From JABIBU01 sp964464685 (GTDB lineage Bacteria; Patescibacteriota; Patescibacteriia; Magasanikbacterales; UBA922): a stretch of DNA of 9,137 bases. The stretch covers positions 1 to 9,137 of the forward strand of contig CAYXGV010000037.1 in the NCBI GenBank assembly GCA_964464685.1, in the 5' to 3' direction. The notes beneath the pieces were generated by a model. The model worked only from the letters and a program-made list of their open reading frames with translations. It was not told the DNA's origin and did not search any database. How positions within the stretch are numbered: the stretch's first letter is position 1; each line of letters opens with the position of its first letter. The translations under genes and the position numbers were made by a program. This document shows, piece after piece, positions 6,096 through 9,137 of the stretch.

Positions 6096-6112
6096 TGTCA
6101 TTTATATTTGCT

Positions 6113-6140
6113 TTGAATTAGCAAAAAATGGTATTATAAT
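6113..6140 (+). promoter_or_regulatory. Candidate promoter of the 331-aa TraB/Tiki-like gene
   Basis: TTGAAT (6113-6118) lies 16 bases before TATAAT (6135-6140). An overlapping extended -10 reads TGG-TATTAT (6129-6137). The predicted leader is about 33 bases, almost all A/T, without a Shine-Dalgarno sequence. Other AT-rich -10-like words lie closer to the ATG, so the exact start is uncertain. Confidence 0.5.
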
Positions 6141-6179
6141 TAAGTATCTAAACAATCATTATAAATATTTATATTTTTT

Positions 6180-7175
6180 ATGCCCGAAGGACAACCTCTA
6201 AATATACAAACAATTGAACAAGATATTAAAAAAGGAAAAAGAAAACCAGAAGTATCTTTTTTCTTCTCAGCACATGGAAATCTTGAAGATTATACTGGTA
6301 TTGAACAAGAATTATCTGATGCTGATGTTTTTGTAGTTGAATCTCACGGTTGGAATGAGGAAGATTTACAATATTTGCAAGAAATTTCGAATGGAATAAA
6401 AGAACCAAAGCATATCACTGAAAATCGTCCTCCTAAAGATGTTCTTGAATATGAAGAAGAATTACTTTATAAAACAAACAAAAAAGTTGAAATTATTGAT
6501 GTACCAGAAGGTCATGAATTGGATAAAAAAGATGACGGCACAGGTGAATACATAAATATAGTTGGTAGATTTATTTCTAATGGAGATCTAAGTGAAGCAC
6601 TTGAGGCATTAAAGGAATCAACACAACAAAATGCTTCCTACTTAGATGAAAAGGATAAATATCTAGAAGGCAGATTGCGTGACCTACTTGAACAATTACA
6701 AAAAGAACACGAGAAAATGCCTAAAGTATTAGTTCAGATGGGTTCGTCTCACATTAATTTTTCTCACTCTTTTCGTCGTAGTAAAGAAGGAAAAATATCT
6801 CAAAACACCATAAAGTATGATTTTTTAGACGAACTGGTACGTCATTACCGTTTCAACAAAGAACCTTCCAACGAATTAATAACTCGTGCTTTGGCTGAAG
6901 AAATAATCCTTCAATTATTTGGAGAGGAGTTGTCACACGTACCTTATTTAAAAAGAAATACTTTTTTTAGACAATTACTTACTAAATTAGATGACTCAGA
7001 TTTAACCGAAATTGGTAGACAAACCGAATCGGAATATTTTCAAAAAGTCATCATGAATAATGAAGACGATAACTTAGAATTAAATAGATCCATTTTAAAT
7101 AATGCTTGGAAAAATATTACTGGAATAGATTTGTTATCTGAAATTAATAATCTGATTTCTGAGCAAGATAATTAA
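6180..7175 (+). CDS. Uncharacterised protein with TraB/Tiki/ChaN-like motif pattern
   Basis: 331 aa, predicted soluble, with no signal peptide or membrane segment. I do not recognise a named family, but the order of motifs resembles the TraB/GumN/EreA/ChaN (Tiki) superfamily. It has a hydrophobic strand ending in a His (SFFFSAHGN, His32), ADVFVVESHG with Glu54 (compare the 'ADvvvvE' motif), a mid-region Arg in LEGRLRDLL (Arg165), and a strand KVLVQMGSSHI ending Gly188-x-x-His191 (compare 'vlvvvGaaHl'). These four sites form the conserved His/Glu/Arg/His set of that fold. Charged helices lie between them (135-180), and a helical C-terminal region (about 210-331) has no recognised counterpart. 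Members include metal-dependent peptidases and hydrolases; no substrate can be inferred. It is a single gene followed by its own terminator. Confidence 0.55.
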   Translation: MPEGQPLNIQTIEQDIKKGKRKPEVSFFFSAHGNLEDYTGIEQELSDADVFVVESHGWNEEDLQYLQEISNGIKEPKHITENRPPKDVLEYEEELLYKTNKKVEIIDVPEGHELDKKDDGTGEYINIVGRFISNGDLSEALEALKESTQQNASYLDEKDKYLEGRLRDLLEQLQKEHEKMPKVLVQMGSSHINFSHSFRRSKEGKISQNTIKYDFLDELVRHYRFNKEPSNELITRALAEEIILQLFGEELSHVPYLKRNTFFRQLLTKLDDSDLTEIGRQTESEYFQKVIMNNEDDNLELNRSILNNAWKNITGIDLLSEINNLISEQDN

Positions 7176-7236
7176 GTCAAAATTAATTCAACTCAGCAAA
7201 AACGGTTCTAAAGTCGTCCCGGTATGCGAGCAAAAG

Positions 7237-7258
7237 TTGCTTATTTAAGCGATTTTTT
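7237..7258 (+). terminator. Candidate terminator after the TraB/Tiki-like gene
   Basis: TTGCTT (7237-7242), loop ATTT and AAGCGA (7247-7252, including one G-T pair) are followed by six T (7253-7258). It lies about 60 bases after the stop codon. A competing hairpin AGCAA/TTGCT overlaps its left arm. Confidence 0.5.
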
Positions 7259-7299
7259 GTTATACGGGGGTGAGACACTTAGATTTATTCTCTTAAAAG

Positions 7300-7308
7300 T
7301 GGTAAAAT
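7300..7308 (+). promoter_or_regulatory. Candidate extended -10 for the hydrolase-transporter pair
   Basis: TGG-TAAAAT (7300-7308) lies 22 bases before ATG 7331. No clear -35 is present at 16-18 bases upstream. Further TATAAA words (7314-7319 and 7323-7328) lie nearer the ATG. Any of these gives a leader of under 20 A/T-only bases. Confidence 0.4.
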
Positions 7309-7330
7309 ATATTTATAAAAATTATAAAAT

Positions 7331-8077
7331 ATGGAAACCATTAAAACAAAGTCATTTGAATTGTCAATTTTTTCTAGGGGAGATAAGAATTGTGAAAGAT
7401 TTGTAATTTTGCTTCCAGGAAGATTAGATACGAAAGATTACTATAATTTTATTAGTCATGCAGATTATTTGGTTAGCAAAGGTTTTTTTGTTGTCGCAGT
7501 TGACCCACCTGGAACATGGGATAGTCCTGGTAAAATTGATCTTTACACAACTACAAATTATATTAAGGCAATAAATGAATTAATTGAATATTTTGGCAAT
7601 AAACCAACATTATTACTTGGACATAGCCGAGGGGCCATTGTTTCGATACTTGTCAGTAGTACTAATCCTAATATAGTTGGCATTGTGTTAATAATGGCTA
7701 ACTACGGTGAGCCGACGCCTCCCGGTCAGGAAGCTTTACAAAAAGGTTTTAAAATTTCCCATCGAGATTTACCGCCGGGAACTTCAAAAACAAAGGAACA
7801 AAAGGATTTTCTGCTTCCCGTAAGTTATTGGGAAGATGGTAGAAAGTATAATGCTGGTCAATCATTAAAAGAATGTACAAAACCAAAACTTTTGGTTTAC
7901 GGAACAAGAGATGAGTTTACAACCGTCAAAAAAGTTGAAGAATTGTATAAAACTTTACCTGAATCAAAAATGATAAAATTGGTAGATTCTGCTCACGATT
8001 ATCGTTATTATCCAGAAGCTGTTAAGGAAACAGAAGAGGCTGTCGGTAAATTTTTAAATAAATATTTTTTCGTCTAA
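7331..8077 (+). CDS. Alpha/beta-fold hydrolase
   Basis: 248 aa, a compact single-domain alpha/beta hydrolase without signal peptide. Visible elements: the oxyanion-hole strand-loop FVILLPGRLD (24-33), a strand with VVAVDPPGTWDSPG (54-67), the nucleophile elbow LLLGHSRG with Ser99, the acid in LLVYGTRDEFT (Asp194), and the catalytic His in DSAHDYR (His222). The triad Ser99-Asp194-His222 is complete and correctly spaced for the family. The cap region (about 125-175) is short and rich in Pro/Gly/Lys. Overall it resembles small esterase/lipase or BAAT-like hydrolases; the substrate is unknown. The ATG at 7331 is the first in frame after the -10-like words and opens a plausible N-terminal strand. 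It is followed 24 bases later by an EamA transporter, suggesting one transcript. Confidence 0.85.
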   Translation: METIKTKSFELSIFSRGDKNCERFVILLPGRLDTKDYYNFISHADYLVSKGFFVVAVDPPGTWDSPGKIDLYTTTNYIKAINELIEYFGNKPTLLLGHSRGAIVSILVSSTNPNIVGIVLIMANYGEPTPPGQEALQKGFKISHRDLPPGTSKTKEQKDFLLPVSYWEDGRKYNAGQSLKECTKPKLLVYGTRDEFTTVKKVEELYKTLPESKMIKLVDSAHDYRYYPEAVKETEEAVGKFLNKYFFV

Positions 8078-8101
8078 AATGAGAGAAAAAGGTAAAATAA
8101 G

Positions 8102-8950
8102 ATGTATATGAATTGGATAATATTTGCAATTTTATCAGGATTATTTTTTGCTCTTGCCAGAGTTGTTGCAAGGGTTATATTAAAAAAACAAGCAAATCCT
8201 TTGGCTTATACAGCTATACATGATTTTATTGCCGGTTTAATTTTGTTACCACTTTTATTTTTTGGTTTTCATTTTCCTGAAAAATCTATTACTTGGCTTT
8301 ATTTTTTTGGTATTATATTATTTGCTTTCGTGTCTGATTGGTTATCATTCTTGGCTCTCAAAAAAATAAATGTGTCCGTTTATCAAATTGCGATGCAAAT
8401 AAGACATATTTTCGTTTTGTTTGGCGGATTTTTGTTTTTTTCTGAACAGTTGAATCTATCAAAAATAATAGGAGTAGTTGTTATAATTTTGGGAGTACTT
8501 ATAATGCTATATGAAAAAGGTAAAATACACTGGTCTGGTGGCGTTCTTTTAACTTTCTTATCTACCTTTTTTGCCTTTATTGCTTTTTTGTTTGTAAAGT
8601 TTACTATCTTGGATTTTTCAGAAACAGCCGCGGCTTCCTTTGAGTTAATCTCCATTGGTTTTTTGGCTTTTTCTTTTCTTGGTTTCAGTGTAAAAAAAAT
8701 AAAGAAGGAAATTCAATTAAATAAAATCGGAATAATTATCTCGGGAGTTTTGTTTGGTTTTTTTGAATTATTTCTATTTTTAGCTCTAAAGACTGGTGAA
8801 ATATCGAAAGTTATTCCAGTAACACAAATTTCTCTAGTATTTGGTGTGTTAATAGGCATTTTTTATCTAAAAGAAAAAGAACGATTATTTCAAAAATTAG
8901 TTGGAATGTTAATAATTATTGTTGGTATTATTTTGGTAAATTTGTTTTGA
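8102..8950 (+). CDS. EamA/DMT-superfamily transporter
   Basis: 282 aa with about ten hydrophobic segments (near 4-24, 36-55, 64-84, 95-114, 121-137, 146-166, 177-195, 209-229, 236-256, 265-282). It is built as two EamA repeats: the end of the first, FFSEQLNLSKIIGVVVIILGVLIM (around 112-135), mirrors that of the second, YLKEKERLFQKLVGMLIIIVGIILV (255-279). This is the usual drug/metabolite exporter architecture; the substrate is not predictable. The start at 8102 is favoured because AAAAAGG (8086-8092) sits 9 bases upstream as a weak Shine-Dalgarno sequence. ATG 8108 (MNWIIF) is an alternative that would lose only two residues. It lies 24 bases after the hydrolase stop, probably in the same operon, and is followed by a terminator. 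Confidence 0.87.
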   Translation: MYMNWIIFAILSGLFFALARVVARVILKKQANPLAYTAIHDFIAGLILLPLLFFGFHFPEKSITWLYFFGIILFAFVSDWLSFLALKKINVSVYQIAMQIRHIFVLFGGFLFFSEQLNLSKIIGVVVIILGVLIMLYEKGKIHWSGGVLLTFLSTFFAFIAFLFVKFTILDFSETAAASFELISIGFLAFSFLGFSVKKIKKEIQLNKIGIIISGVLFGFFELFLFLALKTGEISKVIPVTQISLVFGVLIGIFYLKEKERLFQKLVGMLIIIVGIILVNLF

Positions 8951-8960
8951 ATAAAAAAAT

Positions 8961-8981
8961 AATGCACAAAGGCATTTTTTT
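8961..8981 (+). terminator. Terminator after the EamA transporter gene
   Basis: AATGC (8961-8965), a 6-base loop and GCATT (8972-8976) run into a seven-T tract (8975-8981), 10 bases after the stop codon. The stem is short. Alternative pairings (CAAAG 8967-8971 with CTTTG 8982-8986; CATTTTT 8973-8979 with AAAAATG 8987-8993) overlap it. Confidence 0.55.
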
Positions 8982-9031
8982 CTTTGAAAAATGTGGAAAA
9001 AATAAGGACTCTAATTTTTTGTAAAAAAATG

Positions 9032-9037
9032 TATAAT
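9032..9037 (+). promoter_or_regulatory. Candidate -10 of the right-edge gene, predicted leaderless
   Basis: A perfect TATAAT ends 7 bases before ATG 9045, matching the -10 to ATG distance of the S11 and folD promoters. TG lies directly in front of it. No convincing -35 is found at 16-18 bases upstream. Confidence 0.55.
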
Positions 9038-9044
9038 CGTGTAT

Positions 9045-9137
9045 ATGAACAAATATATCAATACAATTAATTTTTTAGATACTTTTTTAAAAAGTAAAAA
9101 AATTATTCCATTGGGAAGAGATTTTAAAATCTCTTAT
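9045..9137 (+). CDS. Unrecognised protein, 5' part only
   Basis: An open frame of 31 codons from ATG 9045 continues past the right edge. It begins MNKYINTINFLDTFLKSKKI and then reads IPLGRDFKISY. The start is mildly amphipathic with no signal peptide. The visible part does not identify a family. Support for it being a real gene comes from the TATAAT seven bases upstream, the preceding terminator, and the absence of any competing frame. Its first 90 bases contain two near-perfect palindromes (9080-9096 and 9116-9135). Confidence 0.55.
   Translation, partial: MNKYINTINFLDTFLKSKKIIPLGRDFKISY

Noticed and set aside
6001..6179. Mobile-element insertion next to the tRNA
   Set aside because: No integrase, transposase or repeated tRNA-Gln 3' end is present in the window. 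Only the short tRNA-like remnant hints at it.
7224..7406. Plus-strand 60-aa open frame beginning MRAKVAYLSD
   Set aside because: It crosses a terminator and promoter-like sequence and overlaps the hydrolase gene out of frame by 76 bases. It has no recognisable family or start signal.
2784..8655. Short frames opposite the real genes (2784-2990 +, 3291-3485 -, 3595-3777 +, 6226-6408 -, 8383-8655 -)
   Set aside because: Each lies inside a well-supported gene on the other strand or in another frame. None has a recognisable motif or its own promoter and terminator.

Overview
The window is AT-rich, densely packed bacterial DNA. It fits a Candidate Phyla Radiation (Patescibacteria) genome, most like Parcubacteria-type lineages. 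This assignment is inferred from features that recur in that group: a D,D-carboxypeptidase whose N-terminal half is a lysozyme-like 'GYG...NKGFGKQIDSAA' domain followed by 'xGKKRxI' repeats, very short or absent 5' leaders, few Shine-Dalgarno sequences, and a PAP2-LssY_C envelope protein. No phylogenetic marker is present, so the lineage stays an inference.

Left block (1-5708, all minus strand, so read right to left). A PAP2/LssY_C membrane phosphatase (5708-4212) is followed by folD (start revised to 4164) and a DPM1-like family 2 glycosyltransferase (start revised to 3322), which overlaps folD by ATGA. The glycosyltransferase ends inside a terminator hairpin. Next come a separately promoted secreted peptidase S11 D,D-carboxypeptidase fusion (2554-275), a 195-base spacer with TCGTGT repeats, and the first 26 codons of a class III extradiol dioxygenase-like (LigB/AmmeMemoRadiSam-type) gene that runs off the left edge. 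Three of these genes act on lipid-linked sugars or peptidoglycan, so this is mainly a cell-envelope neighbourhood with folD embedded in it.

Middle (5709-6179). Divergent promoters drive the PAP2 gene leftward and a tRNA-Gln(CUG) gene rightward. The tRNA has a leader of about 110 bases with an inverted repeat and a hairpin that can pair with the tRNA 5' end. A terminator follows the tRNA, and after it comes a short minus-strand sequence resembling a decayed tRNA 3' end.

Right block (6180-9137, plus strand). It holds an unassigned 331-aa protein with a TraB/Tiki/ChaN-like motif pattern, an alpha/beta hydrolase closely followed by a 10-TM EamA/DMT transporter, and the first 31 codons of an unrecognised gene.

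The most interesting cross-cutting signal is transcriptional. At three genes (the S11 fusion, folD and the right-edge gene) a good -10 element ends only 7-8 bases before the ATG, which predicts leaderless mRNAs. Several promoters also carry an extended -10 (TGn). No CRISPR array, insertion sequence, integrase or defence system is visible.
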